31,646 nt of DNA, from assembly GCA_965365445.1 (NCBI GenBank), contig CBDUBS010000017.1:1-31646 (forward strand), read 5' to 3'. The position numbers were made by a program, and so were the translations under genes. Source of the DNA: CBDUBS01 sp965365445. GTDB taxonomy: Bacteria; Bacteroidota; Rhodothermia; Rhodothermales; DASSAV01. The notes beneath the pieces are model-generated. The model saw only the letters and a list, made by a program, of their open reading frames with translations. It had not been told where the DNA came from and ran no database searches. Of this stretch, positions 8,368-16,375 are shown piece by piece (within the stretch, counting starts at the first letter, position 1; the number at the start of each line of letters is the position of its first letter).

Positions 8368-9993
8368 ATGTTGCTGATCTTTTTTTTTGCCGTGGTCGCC
8401 ACGACGTTTGCCGCCTGGCGGGCCTGGCGGCGGTTGCGGTACTTTCTGCACGTGTTCCAGCTGGAAGGGTACAAAATCAATGAGTTCACCCAGTGGCTGG
8501 GGAAACGTTCGGGGCAGGTAGTCATTCGGTTGTCGCACCGGATAGCCGTTGGACTGCTCGCTCTTTCCTTGCTGGGTTTTTACGTGCTCTCCCCTTTCTG
8601 GACGGCCCTCATCCTTCTGCCTGCCTGGGCCGTTACGTTTGCTTCCTCCAGGTTATACCGCAGCGAGCGTCAGAAGAAGCCCCTCAACTACACCAATCGG
8701 TTCAAACGGCTGCTGGCTGTAGCCGCCTTCCTGGCCGCCGTACCCGTCCTGATCGGCCTCTGGTCCGGCATAACCGAAGGCAGCCTGAGCGGTTATTTCT
8801 CTTACCTGCTGGGCTGGTTCGTAGCCGATTTCGGGGCTCCTTTCTGGGTGTTGCTGGCGGCCCGGCTTACCCGGCCGGTCGAAAAGGCCGTGCAGGAAGG
8901 GTTCAAGCGGCAGGCGAGGCAACACATCGGCCGCCGCCCCGACCTGACGATCATCGGCATTACGGGGTCCTACGGAAAGACGAGCGTCAAGTTCATCGTT
9001 GCCGAAATCCTCAGGCAGCGGTACAACGTACTGGCGTCTCCGGCATCGTATAACACCCCGATGGGGCTCTGCCTGGTCATCAACCAGCAGCTCAGGCCGG
9101 AGCACCAGGTGCTCGTACTGGAGATGGGCGCCCGCTACCGGGGTGATATTCGCGAATTGTGTGAAATAGCCCGGCCTGATATCGGGATCGTCACGACGGT
9201 AGGGGTGGCTCATCTTGAAACGATGGGGCCGATAGAAAGCATCGCCGAAGAAAAAGGCAGCCTGCTCACCCACATGAAGCCGGGCGGCACGGCCGTGCTG
9301 AATGTAGATAACCCCTTCGTTGCGCGGATGACCGCGACGGTTCAGGGAAAAGTCTGGAGCGTATCCACCGAGTCGGCGGGCGCCGATCTTACCGCCACCG
9401 ACATTACGTACAACGCCGAGGGAGCCTCCTTCACGGTAACGGACCCCTCGGGCAACCGGCAGACGTTCCAGACCAGATTGCTGGGCAAACACAATATCCT
9501 CAATATTCTGCTCGGTGTGGCTGTAGGGCTGGAGATGGGCCTGCGCCTGCGTCAGATTGCCTACGCCGTACGCAGGATAGAACCCATCGAACACCGGCTG
9601 CAACTACGAAAGGACGGTCCGGCTACGATCATCGATGACGCGTTCAATTCCAATCCCGTCGGAGCCCGCAACGCCGTGGAAATCCTGGGGCACTTCCAGA
9701 CGGGACGACGTATCATCGTAACACCGGGCATGGTGGAACTCGGAGAGAAGCAGTGGGAAGAAAACCGCCTGTTCGGGGAGCATATCGCCCAACATGTCGA
9801 TTACGCGATATTGGTTGGCGAACAGCAGACGAAACCTATACAGGCCGGGCTCGAAGCGAGAGGGTTTCCTGCGGATCGTATAAGAATATTCAATTCCTTC
9901 TTCGACGCGCAGGATTTTCTCCGCACCACGGTGCGCGAAGGGGACGTGATCCTCTACGAAAACGACCTTCCCGACCAGTACAATGAAACGTAA
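8368..9993 (+). CDS. murF: MurF-like Mur ligase with N-terminal membrane domain
   Basis: A 541-residue protein made of two parts. Residues 1-190 hold hydrophobic segments at about 2-17, 57-75, 78-94, 115-131 and 143-165, separated by basic stretches. Residues 191-541 are a Mur ligase: P-loop GITGSYGKTSVK (197-208, Lys204), LEMGARYRGDI, TTVGVAHLETMG, AEEKGSLL, then LGKHNILNILLGVAVG and DDAFNSNPVGARNAVEIL of the C-terminal domain. This domain order matches MurF, which adds D-Ala-D-Ala to UDP-MurNAc-tripeptide. The usual N-terminal MurF domain appears to be replaced by the membrane part, so it may be a specialised or alternative ligase. Its stop overlaps the rnhB start (TAATG), suggesting translational coupling. 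Whether it is the only MurF of the cell cannot be told here. Confidence 0.87.
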   Translation: MLLIFFFAVVATTFAAWRAWRRLRYFLHVFQLEGYKINEFTQWLGKRSGQVVIRLSHRIAVGLLALSLLGFYVLSPFWTALILLPAWAVTFASSRLYRSERQKKPLNYTNRFKRLLAVAAFLAAVPVLIGLWSGITEGSLSGYFSYLLGWFVADFGAPFWVLLAARLTRPVEKAVQEGFKRQARQHIGRRPDLTIIGITGSYGKTSVKFIVAEILRQRYNVLASPASYNTPMGLCLVINQQLRPEHQVLVLEMGARYRGDIRELCEIARPDIGIVTTVGVAHLETMGPIESIAEEKGSLLTHMKPGGTAVLNVDNPFVARMTATVQGKVWSVSTESAGADLTATDITYNAEGASFTVTDPSGNRQTFQTRLLGKHNILNILLGVAVGLEMGLRLRQIAYAVRRIEPIEHRLQLRKDGPATIIDDAFNSNPVGARNAVEILGHFQTGRRIIVTPGMVELGEKQWEENRLFGEHIAQHVDYAILVGEQQTKPIQAGLEARGFPADRIRIFNSFFDAQDFLRTTVREGDVILYENDLPDQYNET

Positions 9994-10631
9994 TGCCGTC
10001 GGCCCCCACCCTTGATCTGGAGCGAGTCGCCTGGGCGCAACGCTTCGAGTACGTGGCCGGCGTAGACGAAGCCGGACGGGGGTGCCTCGCCGGACCCGTA
10101 GTGGCCGCTGCCGTGATTCTGCCGCAAGAGCTGGAAATAGCCGGGGTACGGGACAGCAAGACGCTATCCGCAGCGGCCCGGGAGTCGGCGGCGGAGCGCA
10201 TCCGGCAAGCGGCCCTGAGCATCGGGATCGGCGTGTGTACACCGGCGGAGATCGACCGGATGAATATCCTTCAGGCCGCCCTGGAGGCCATGAGGCGGGC
10301 GGTAAACCGCCTCAGCCCTTCTCCGCACCTCGTCCTCATCGACGGCAACCGGACATTCGAGGATGCCCGCCGGATCCTTCAGCCGGTGGTTCGAGGCGAC
10401 CGGCTGTCTCTGACCATCGCGGCGGCATCCATTCTGGCCAAAACCACCCGGGATGCCCTCATGCGGGATTTGCATGACCACCATCCCCTGTACGGCTGGG
10501 ACCGCAATGCCGGCTACCCGACGCCGGAGCATTACCGGGCGCTGGCCCTCCACGGCTGCACGCCGCATCACCGCCGTACGTTTCGGCTCGGCGTGCTTCC
10601 TACTGCGGAAGCCGGCCGAACGTCTCCGTGA
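9993..10631 (+). CDS. rnhB: Ribonuclease HII
   Basis: A 212-residue endonuclease that cuts the RNA strand of RNA-DNA hybrids and single ribonucleotides in DNA. The active-site block VDEAGRGCLAGPVVAAAVI gives Asp25 and Glu26; DSKTL (54-58) is the typical second motif, IDGN gives Asp117, and DRLSLTIAAASILAKTTRD gives Asp136 and the Ser/Lys-rich helix. The C terminus keeps GYPTPEHYRALALHGCTPHHRRTF, usual for the family. It shares one base with the MurF-like gene upstream (TAATG) and its last 32 bases overlap the 3' end of aroK on the other strand. Confidence 0.97.
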   Translation: MPSAPTLDLERVAWAQRFEYVAGVDEAGRGCLAGPVVAAAVILPQELEIAGVRDSKTLSAAARESAAERIRQAALSIGIGVCTPAEIDRMNILQAALEAMRRAVNRLSPSPHLVLIDGNRTFEDARRILQPVVRGDRLSLTIAAASILAKTTRDALMRDLHDHHPLYGWDRNAGYPTPEHYRALALHGCTPHHRRTFRLGVLPTAEAGRTSP

Positions 10632-11169
10632 GGCGCTTCATCACGCGCTCTATGGCCTCGTCTTTCGTGCATCCCGTCGTTTCGACCCGCAGATGAGCCT
10701 GCCGGTAGTAAGTCTCTCGCCGCTTCAACAGGGCTTCGATCCGTGCCTGCATGGCGTCGGGCGCAAGCGGACGGCCCCCGGCGTCGCATAACATCGGTCT
10801 ATCCGCCGCACCTTTGTGGAGGCGGCGGACGAGGTCGGCGGCTTCGACCTCCAGAAAAACGACCAGTCCGTGCGCCCGCGCCCATTGTATGGCGGCATCG
10901 GTCGTCAGGGCCCCTCCGCCCACCGCAATGACGGTCTGCCGCTCCCGGGCTGTGGCTTCGAGAGCTTCCCGCTCTCTGATCCGGAAAGCCTTCTCTCCCT
11001 CACGCTCGAAAAGGACCGGCACAGGGCATCCGGCTCGTTCAACGATCCGGTCGTCTACATCGACAAATCCGTATCGGATGCGCTCGGCGAGGAGCCTGCC
11101 GATCGTCGTTTTGCCCGCGCCCATGAAACCGGTCATAAACACACGGTCGGGCAGATTCATTTCGTACAT
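10600..11169 (-). CDS. aroK: Shikimate kinase
   Basis: A 189-residue P-loop kinase that phosphorylates shikimate at the 3-hydroxyl in the chorismate pathway. The Walker A is GFMGAGKTT (14-22, Lys20); shikimate-binding residues are in FVDVDDRIVERAG and FEREGEKAFRIREREAL; VIAVGGGALTT is the Gly-rich Walker B-side segment; the lid carries GAADRPML. Length fits the family. An internal ATG three codons in (11160) is an equally possible start. It overlaps rnhB tail to tail by 32 bases and is divergent from truA. Another shikimate-pathway gene, aroA, lies about 20 kb away in this window, so the pathway genes are dispersed. Confidence 0.95.
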   Translation of the reverse strand: MYEMNLPDRVFMTGFMGAGKTTIGRLLAERIRYGFVDVDDRIVERAGCPVPVLFEREGEKAFRIREREALEATARERQTVIAVGGGALTTDAAIQWARAHGLVVFLEVEAADLVRRLHKGAADRPMLCDAGGRPLAPDAMQARIEALLKRRETYYRQAHLRVETTGCTKDEAIERVMKRLTETFGRLPQ

Positions 11170-11283
11170 TTCATGGCTTATGCAGCGAATTGACTTCGGA
11201 TTTCACTTCCTGTCGGCGGTGGTCGTTGCTCCGGGACGCGCCGCCCGGCAGGCGTTTCGCCGGCAATACCAAACCCTGTCCGT

Positions 11284-12018
11284 ATGCCTGTCTACCGAAT
11301 GACCATCGAATACGACGGCAGCCAATTCAGTGGCTGGCAGATCCAGAACGGACAGAAAACGGTTCAGGAAACCATGGAGCGCGCGCTGGAGACCGTGCTG
11401 CACACGCGACCGGATGTGGTTGGTTCCGGGCGGACCGATTCAGGCGTACATGCTCGGGGCCAGGTGGCCCATTTTCGAGCGGAAACACCCCTGGATACCT
11501 ATCGTTTGCTGCGGTCGCTCAACGGTCTGCTACCCGATACAATCGCGGTAAAAACGCTCGACCGGGCCGAGGACTCGTTCCACGCCCGTTACGATGCCCG
11601 GCTGCGGCGCTACCGCTATTACATCGGCACCAGACCGTTTGCCCTGGAGCGTAACCGGCGCGTGCTGGTGCTGCCGGAGCCGGATTTTGACGTAATGAAT
11701 ACGGCCGCCGGATATTTGCTCGGCAGGCACGATTTCAGCGCATTCTGCCGAACCCGCTCGGAAACGATCAATCGGGTCTGCGACATACGCCGCGCCTGCT
11801 GGGCGATGGAGCACGAACCGTCGGAATGGGTATTTGAAATCTCCGCCGACCGGTTTCTGCACGGTATGGTCCGGGCCGTGGTCGGTACCTTGCTGGATGT
11901 GGGGCACGGTAAGCGCCATCCTGACAACATACCGGTCATACTCGCTTCCGGAGATCGCCGCCGGGCCGGAGCCGCCGCGCCGGCTCGCGGACTGGTGCTG
12001 GAAGAAGTAACGTACTGA
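11284..12018 (+). CDS. truA: tRNA pseudouridine synthase A
   Basis: A 244-residue enzyme that makes pseudouridine at positions 38-40 of the tRNA anticodon arm. The N-terminal RMTIEYDGSQFSGWQIQ and the catalytic block SGRTDSGVHARGQVAHF with Asp52 are diagnostic, as is FHARYDARLRRYRYYI and the later DFSAFCRTRSETINRVCDIRRA. The C-terminal FLHGMVRAVVGTLLDVGHGK is also family-typical. Length is normal. The ATG at 11284 gives the standard N terminus. It is the first gene of the plus-strand stretch after the divergent aroK. Confidence 0.97.
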   Translation: MPVYRMTIEYDGSQFSGWQIQNGQKTVQETMERALETVLHTRPDVVGSGRTDSGVHARGQVAHFRAETPLDTYRLLRSLNGLLPDTIAVKTLDRAEDSFHARYDARLRRYRYYIGTRPFALERNRRVLVLPEPDFDVMNTAAGYLLGRHDFSAFCRTRSETINRVCDIRRACWAMEHEPSEWVFEISADRFLHGMVRAVVGTLLDVGHGKRHPDNIPVILASGDRRRAGAAAPARGLVLEEVTY

Positions 12019-12171
12019 ATACGACCCGGCAGGCTTCGTGAACTCAACAAGAAAGGCGACCCCCCGGTGCAACTTATTCTTCCGTATTGCGAATACTACG
12101 GCGAGAGGGTACCCTGTGCGTACAATCTATAGATACAGAGTATTTTAACCGTTCAGTCTGGGAAACACATC

Positions 12172-12360
12172 ATGGATATACAGCAGATTTTGCGCTGGAT
12201 CGTCATGGCGATCGTTCTGGTAGTAGCCATCCTGCTGCTTATCCCGATCTTGCAGTTCGGAGCGCAGCTCGTTTGGCTGGCCCTGAAGGTGCTTCTGGTT
12301 TTGCTGCTGGTAGCTATCGTGCTACGCTTCGTCGGATTGCTGAAACACCATCGAAGATGA
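12172..12360 (+). CDS. Small two-helix membrane protein, 62 aa
   Basis: A 62-residue peptide, MDIQQILRWIVMAIVL onward, almost entirely hydrophobic, with two likely membrane helices (about 8-28 and 33-55) separated by a short Gln/Phe/Gly turn and closed by a basic tail (LLKHHRR). A run of Leu/Val/Ile with consistent codon use and a clean stop support it as real. GGGAAA lies about 7 bases upstream of the ATG. It stands between truA and arcA with no evident partner. No function is known to me; small membrane peptides of this size are often regulators or subunits of larger membrane complexes, but nothing here shows that. Confidence 0.6.
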   Translation: MDIQQILRWIVMAIVLVVAILLLIPILQFGAQLVWLALKVLLVLLLVAIVLRFVGLLKHHRR

Positions 12361-12449
12361 AGGTGCGCCCTTTACGCTTCTTTTCGTTACCTTGTCGTTG
12401 ACCGGGCATAGCGCTACTCCGGCTTCAGCCAACGATCAGGGTATCTTTT

Positions 12450-13739
12450 GTGAGTATGCTGCGTGTAGTTCCACCCTCGGGTGAGGAACGTAAAAAAACG
12501 GGCTTCTCGCTGCACATCACGTCCGAAACGGGCGTATTGCAACAGGTCATCGTACACACCCCCGGCCCGGAGGTCGAACTCGTTTCGCCGGACAACCTGT
12601 CGGAACTGCTGTTCGAGGACATCCTGTTCGCAGGGCACGCTCGCGCCGAGCACCTGCTCATGTGCTCGCTCATCGAAAAAATCATCCGGAAGGATCGCGC
12701 CGTTCTTCAGATGGGCGTCCTGCTGCGCGAGGCGTTCGATGAGGAGGCGGCCCGCTTCGACTTTATCGAGTCCCTGTGCCGCATTTTCACCGAAGCCAAC
12801 CTGCAGGCGTACGAAGCGGCATTGAAGCGGCTCTCCCCGGAAGAGTTGCACCACTACGCCCTGACCGGTAAGGCGCCGCTGCCGGTTTTTACGCATCCTA
12901 TACCCAACCTGATGTTTACGCGCGACGTGGCCGCGGTGGTGCACGACCAGATCATCCTCAGCCATCCGGCCACCGCCGCCAGGGCGCGGGAGAGCATCAT
13001 CCTTCGCGTCATCCTGTCGTACCACCCCGGCTTTTCGGATTACCGCGAGCGCGTCGTTCAGCTTCCCCGGGGTGTAACGTTCGAGGGCGGCGATCTGCTG
13101 GTCGTAGCCCCGGGCATCGTCCTCATAGGGCACTCGGAACGCACTTCCTTCGGCGGACTCATGGCGACGGCTCAAGCCATTTTCGACCGCACGCCGGTCG
13201 AGCATATCCTGATCGTCGATCTGCCCAAAAAACGATCCACCATGCACCTCGATACCGTGTTTACGATGTGCACAGAGGACGAGTGTGTCGTTTTTCCGCC
13301 TCTCCTGGCAGGAGGGAATCAGGGCAACGTCGTGCACTTCACCCGAAGCGACGAACCCGGCCGCTTTTTCAGCGAGGTCAGGCCCAATCTCAAACAGGCG
13401 CTCGAAGAACTGCTCGGCTATCCGCTTACGTTCATTCCGTGTGGAGGAAACGATCCGCTCAATCAGGAACGCGAGCAGTGGACCGACGGAGCCAATTTCT
13501 TCGCGCCGGCGCCGGGTGTCGTCGTTGGATACGAGCGGAACCACCGCACCTTCGAGATGATGCAGAAACACGGTTACCGGGTGGTAAGCGCACGGGGTTT
13601 CCTCTCGTTCTACGAGGAGAGCGACTTCACGCACGGAGAGAAGATAGCCGTCAAACTGGAGGGCACCGAGCTATCCCGCGGTCGCGGTGGACCGCGATGC
13701 CTCACGCTCCCTCTAAACCGCAAGCCGGCGCACGGATGA
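12450..13739 (+). CDS. arcA: Arginine deiminase
   Basis: A 429-residue guanidino-group hydrolase converting arginine to citrulline and ammonia. Family residues are all present: NLMFTRD (Asp159), FEGGD (Glu212, Asp215), MHLDTVFTM (His266, Asp268) and the nucleophile Cys417 in SRGRGGPRCLTLP, which is the arginine deiminase signature rather than that of dimethylarginine hydrolases. Length is slightly above the usual 410. The start is a GTG at 12450 with CAGGG about 9 bases ahead; an ATG two codons later is the alternative. No ornithine transcarbamylase, carbamate kinase or arginine/ornithine antiporter gene is adjacent, so the usual arc operon is absent here. Its last bases overlap the tadA start by ATGA. 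Confidence 0.93.
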   Translation: MSMLRVVPPSGEERKKTGFSLHITSETGVLQQVIVHTPGPEVELVSPDNLSELLFEDILFAGHARAEHLLMCSLIEKIIRKDRAVLQMGVLLREAFDEEAARFDFIESLCRIFTEANLQAYEAALKRLSPEELHHYALTGKAPLPVFTHPIPNLMFTRDVAAVVHDQIILSHPATAARARESIILRVILSYHPGFSDYRERVVQLPRGVTFEGGDLLVVAPGIVLIGHSERTSFGGLMATAQAIFDRTPVEHILIVDLPKKRSTMHLDTVFTMCTEDECVVFPPLLAGGNQGNVVHFTRSDEPGRFFSEVRPNLKQALEELLGYPLTFIPCGGNDPLNQEREQWTDGANFFAPAPGVVVGYERNHRTFEMMQKHGYRVVSARGFLSFYEESDFTHGEKIAVKLEGTELSRGRGGPRCLTLPLNRKPAHG

Positions 13740-14206
13740 CGCTATCGAATCTCTTGACGGCGGAGCACCACTGGATGAAAGCGGCGTTGCGGGAGGCCGA
13801 AGCAGCCTACGACGCCGGTGAGGTCCCGGTAGGAGCCGTCGTCGTACGGGGGAATGAAATCGTAGGGCGTGGCCGAAACATGGTAGAGCGGCTGAACGAC
13901 CCTACCGCCCACGCCGAAATGATCGCCGTTACGGCTGCGTGTGAAACTCTCAGGACCAAGTTCCTTACCGGCTGTACGCTATACGTTTCCCTCGAGCCGT
14001 GCCCCATGTGCGCGGGGGCCATACTCTGGGCACGGCTGGACCGTGTGGTTTTCGGAGCTCTGGACGAGAAGGCGGGAGCCGCCGGCACCCTGTACAACCT
14101 CCTGCAGGACCCGCGACTGAATCATCACGTCGAGATCGTATCGGGCGTCGAGGAAGAAGCCTCAGCGGGGCTTCTGCGCACATTCTTCCTGGAGCGTCGG
14201 AAATAA
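13736..14206 (+). CDS. tadA: tRNA(adenine-34) deaminase TadA
   Basis: A 156-residue zinc deaminase that converts adenosine 34 of tRNA-Arg(ACG) to inosine. Zinc ligands are His59 (with catalytic Glu61 in HAEM) and Cys89 and Cys92 in SLEPCPMCAGAILWARL. The C-terminal GALDEKAGAAGTLYNLLQDPRLNHHVEI is TadA-typical and separates it from guanine or cytosine deaminases. The ATG at 13736 overlaps the arcA stop by four bases (ATGA), pointing to translational coupling; the frame stays open further upstream inside arcA, but that part does not resemble any protein. It is a housekeeping gene, essential in E. coli. Confidence 0.96.
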   Translation: MTLSNLLTAEHHWMKAALREAEAAYDAGEVPVGAVVVRGNEIVGRGRNMVERLNDPTAHAEMIAVTAACETLRTKFLTGCTLYVSLEPCPMCAGAILWARLDRVVFGALDEKAGAAGTLYNLLQDPRLNHHVEIVSGVEEEASAGLLRTFFLERRK

Positions 14207-14261
14207 TCCGTCACTCGGGCGTTAGGAGAGCACATCCCTCCCGACTTATCTCTGCACGCGT

Positions 14262-15224
14262 ATGCCGGACGTCGTTATCGTCGGCGCGGGCCCTATCGGG
14301 CTTGCCTGTGCGATTGCCGCCAAACGAAAAGGCCTCGCCGCCCTCATCATCGAGAAAGGCGCCCTCGTAAACTCCCTCGTCGGGTACCCGACGAACATGG
14401 AGTTTTTCTCCACGCCCGAACTGCTCGAAATCGGCGGTTACCCCCTTACGACCCTGCGGTACAAACCGGTGCGCGAGGAAGCAATCGACTACTACGCCAG
14501 GGTAGCCGCAGCTGAAGGGCTGGACATCTCGCTCTACGAGACGGTTACCGGCCTTGAAGGTGAATCGGGGCGCTTTACGGTACATACATCCCGGCGCGAC
14601 GTGTCGTGCCGCGCCGTTGTGGTCGCCACGGGGTTTTTCGATGTGCCGAACCGAATGAATATCCCCGGCGAGGATCTGCCGAAGGTAACGCATTACTACA
14701 AGGAGCCCTTCGCCTATACCGGGCAAAAGGTGGCCGTCATCGGTGCCAAAAACTCGGCGGCAAAGGCTGCGCTCGATTGCTACCGGCACGGGGCGGAAGT
14801 TGTCCTCATCGTGCGCGGCCCCGCCCTTTCGGACAGCGTCAAGTACTGGATTCGTCCTGACCTGGAAAACCGGATACGGGAAGGATCCATAACGGTCTGT
14901 TTCAACACCACCGTCGCTGAAATCACCGAACGGCACATTCTGGTTGATACCCCGGACGGGATGAAAGAACTCGAAAACGACTGGGTGCTGGCGCTGACGG
15001 GGTACCAACCCGATTACCGGCTGTTGCGCGCGCTGGGCATCGCCGTAGGAGACGACCCGGCCTGTACGCCCGTACATGATCCGGAGACGTACGAGACGAA
15101 CCGTGAAGGGGTATACATCGCGGGTACGGTGGGGGGCGGCCGCAACACGAGCCGCTGGTTCATCGAGAATGCCCGCTTCCATGCGGATCGCATCATGGAG
15201 CACCTGGCCGGGAGCGGCCGGTAG
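14262..15224 (+). CDS. ypdA: YpdA-like FAD/NADPH thiol disulfide reductase
   Basis: A 320-residue flavoprotein. The FAD dinucleotide-binding motif is VVIVGAGPIG (4-13), the NADPH motif is VAVIGAKNSAAKAAL (157-171), with ATGFFDVPN between, and the C-terminal FAD contact is GVYIAGTVGGG. The N-terminal EKGALVNSLVGYPTNMEFFSTPELLEIGG and the missing CxxC of thioredoxin reductase are typical of YpdA, a bacillithiol-disulfide reductase of Firmicutes and relatives. In the Firmicutes proteins the FAD loop reads GGGPCG or GAGPCG; here the Cys position is Ile12, an odd feature for the assigned role. It is cytoplasmic. A hairpin terminator begins 5 bases after the stop. Confidence 0.88.
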   Translation: MPDVVIVGAGPIGLACAIAAKRKGLAALIIEKGALVNSLVGYPTNMEFFSTPELLEIGGYPLTTLRYKPVREEAIDYYARVAAAEGLDISLYETVTGLEGESGRFTVHTSRRDVSCRAVVVATGFFDVPNRMNIPGEDLPKVTHYYKEPFAYTGQKVAVIGAKNSAAKAALDCYRHGAEVVLIVRGPALSDSVKYWIRPDLENRIREGSITVCFNTTVAEITERHILVDTPDGMKELENDWVLALTGYQPDYRLLRALGIAVGDDPACTPVHDPETYETNREGVYIAGTVGGGRNTSRWFIENARFHADRIMEHLAGSGR

Positions 15225-15228
15225 GGGT

Positions 15229-15273
15229 AAACGGAAAGGGGCCCCGCCGTATGAGCAGGGCCCCCTTCCGTTT
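15229..15273. terminator. Bidirectional terminator between ypdA and the surface operon
   Basis: A 16-bp stem with one mismatch (left arm 15229-15244, right arm 15258-15273), very GC-rich in the middle and AAACGG/CCGTTT at its foot. It lies 5 bases past the ypdA stop and 15 bases past the porV-like stop, and its T-rich foot on both sides would suit either direction. Confidence 0.85.
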
Positions 15274-15287
15274 CTTTCAAACTACCG

Positions 15288-16331
15288 TTACAGCGTAACG
15301 CTTGCCGTAATCATCTGCACTGCGCTGAGCAGGTTCGTCGTGCGGTAGGCATAGTCTACCTGCAGACGGGTTCCGCTCACTTCCAGGTTCAGGCCGGCTC
15401 CCATGTTCCAGCCGTCGAAGATCCCGGTGTCGATGTTTTCCTGCCACTGATAACCACCGCGCAGGAACAGGATATCCCGGAGCGCAAACTCGAGGCCGCC
15501 CGAGAAGTTATCCGACTCGTAGGAATTCGAGCGGAAGTTGCCGAGCAGCGTAACGGCCGCCGCCGCACCGAGATCGCGCCGGTAAGTGACGCCGAAGTTC
15601 AGCATCGACGGCAACTCGAAGCTTTCGCCCGGGATACGGGCGGCGCGCTGCCCGCTCTCGGACTGCGCTTCGAATGCGAGTCCGTCGCCCCCGTAAGCCA
15701 TCGAGGGGCCGAAGTTCTGCAGGCTGACGCCGAAGCGAAGCCCGGACTCTCCGACGATGTAGGACATACCGGCATCGAACGCCACCGTGGAGGCGTTGAG
15801 GTCTTCCGCCATGCTTTCACTGACGATTTTCGCCGTAACACCGGCGGCAATACGATCGGTGAAGACGCGGGCGTAGTTGATGCCTACCGCCACGTTGAGC
15901 GCCGTCCAGGTGGGGGTGTTTTCATCCACGTCCGGATCCTGTTCGGTCGTGAGCGGAATGTCGCCGAACGACATGGCCTGAACCGACAGGCCGATCTGGT
16001 TCGAGCCGAACCGCTGGGCGATACCGAACGTGTTGATGCCGATATCCTCAACGTAGTTCATCCGGCTGAACAGGGCGCTCGTGCCTTCGTTCAGCGTGAG
16101 GCTGGCCGGATTGGCAAACGAAGCCTCGATGCCGTTCATCGTCAACACGCCGCCCGTAGCGGACATCCCGAGGGATGCCGTGCGAGCCGTAGACGGGATG
16201 AGCAGCCACGATGCGCCGGCCGTGCCGTCGCGCTTCGTGTCGGGCGACGTGCGCTGCGCCCAGGCCGACGTTACCGATACGCTCAGTACACCGGCGAGTA
16301 CCAGGCTTTTTATGAGAAAGCTGAATCTCAT
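15288..16331 (-). CDS. PorV/PorQ-family outer-membrane barrel protein
   Basis: A 347-residue exported protein with a signal peptide of about 25 residues (basic start, LVLAGVLSVSVTSAWA, then Gln). The N-terminal motif GTAGASWLLIPSTARTASLGMSATGG is the hallmark of the PorV/PorQ (UPF0164) family, and the rest is a series of alternating, glycine- and aromatic-rich strands ending in a barrel-like segment. In type IX secretion PorV shuttles cargo from the translocon to the surface; many Bacteroidota carry several paralogues, so this need not be the canonical PorV. It is the third gene of a minus-strand cluster and has a strong Shine-Dalgarno (AGGAGGT, 7 bases ahead), unusual in this window. Confidence 0.87.
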   Translation of the reverse strand: MRFSFLIKSLVLAGVLSVSVTSAWAQRTSPDTKRDGTAGASWLLIPSTARTASLGMSATGGVLTMNGIEASFANPASLTLNEGTSALFSRMNYVEDIGINTFGIAQRFGSNQIGLSVQAMSFGDIPLTTEQDPDVDENTPTWTALNVAVGINYARVFTDRIAAGVTAKIVSESMAEDLNASTVAFDAGMSYIVGESGLRFGVSLQNFGPSMAYGGDGLAFEAQSESGQRAARIPGESFELPSMLNFGVTYRRDLGAAAAVTLLGNFRSNSYESDNFSGGLEFALRDILFLRGGYQWQENIDTGIFDGWNMGAGLNLEVSGTRLQVDYAYRTTNLLSAVQMITASVTL

Positions 16332-16338
16332 CTTTATA

Positions 16339-16345
16339 ACCTCCT
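16339..16345 (-). promoter_or_regulatory. Strong Shine-Dalgarno of porV-like gene
   Basis: AGGAGGT on the minus strand, 7 bases ahead of the start ATG of the PorV-like gene. Most genes of the window lack a recognisable site, so this one and that of the TonB receptor stand out as signs of high translation. Confidence 0.75.
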
Positions 16346-16375
16346 GAATGTTAGGTCTCTCTGTACTGTGCGTGA

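Noticed and set aside
12414..13634. Open frame of 406 codons opposite arginine deiminase
   Set aside because: The plus strand carries all catalytic residues of arginine deiminase; the opposite frame has no motif.
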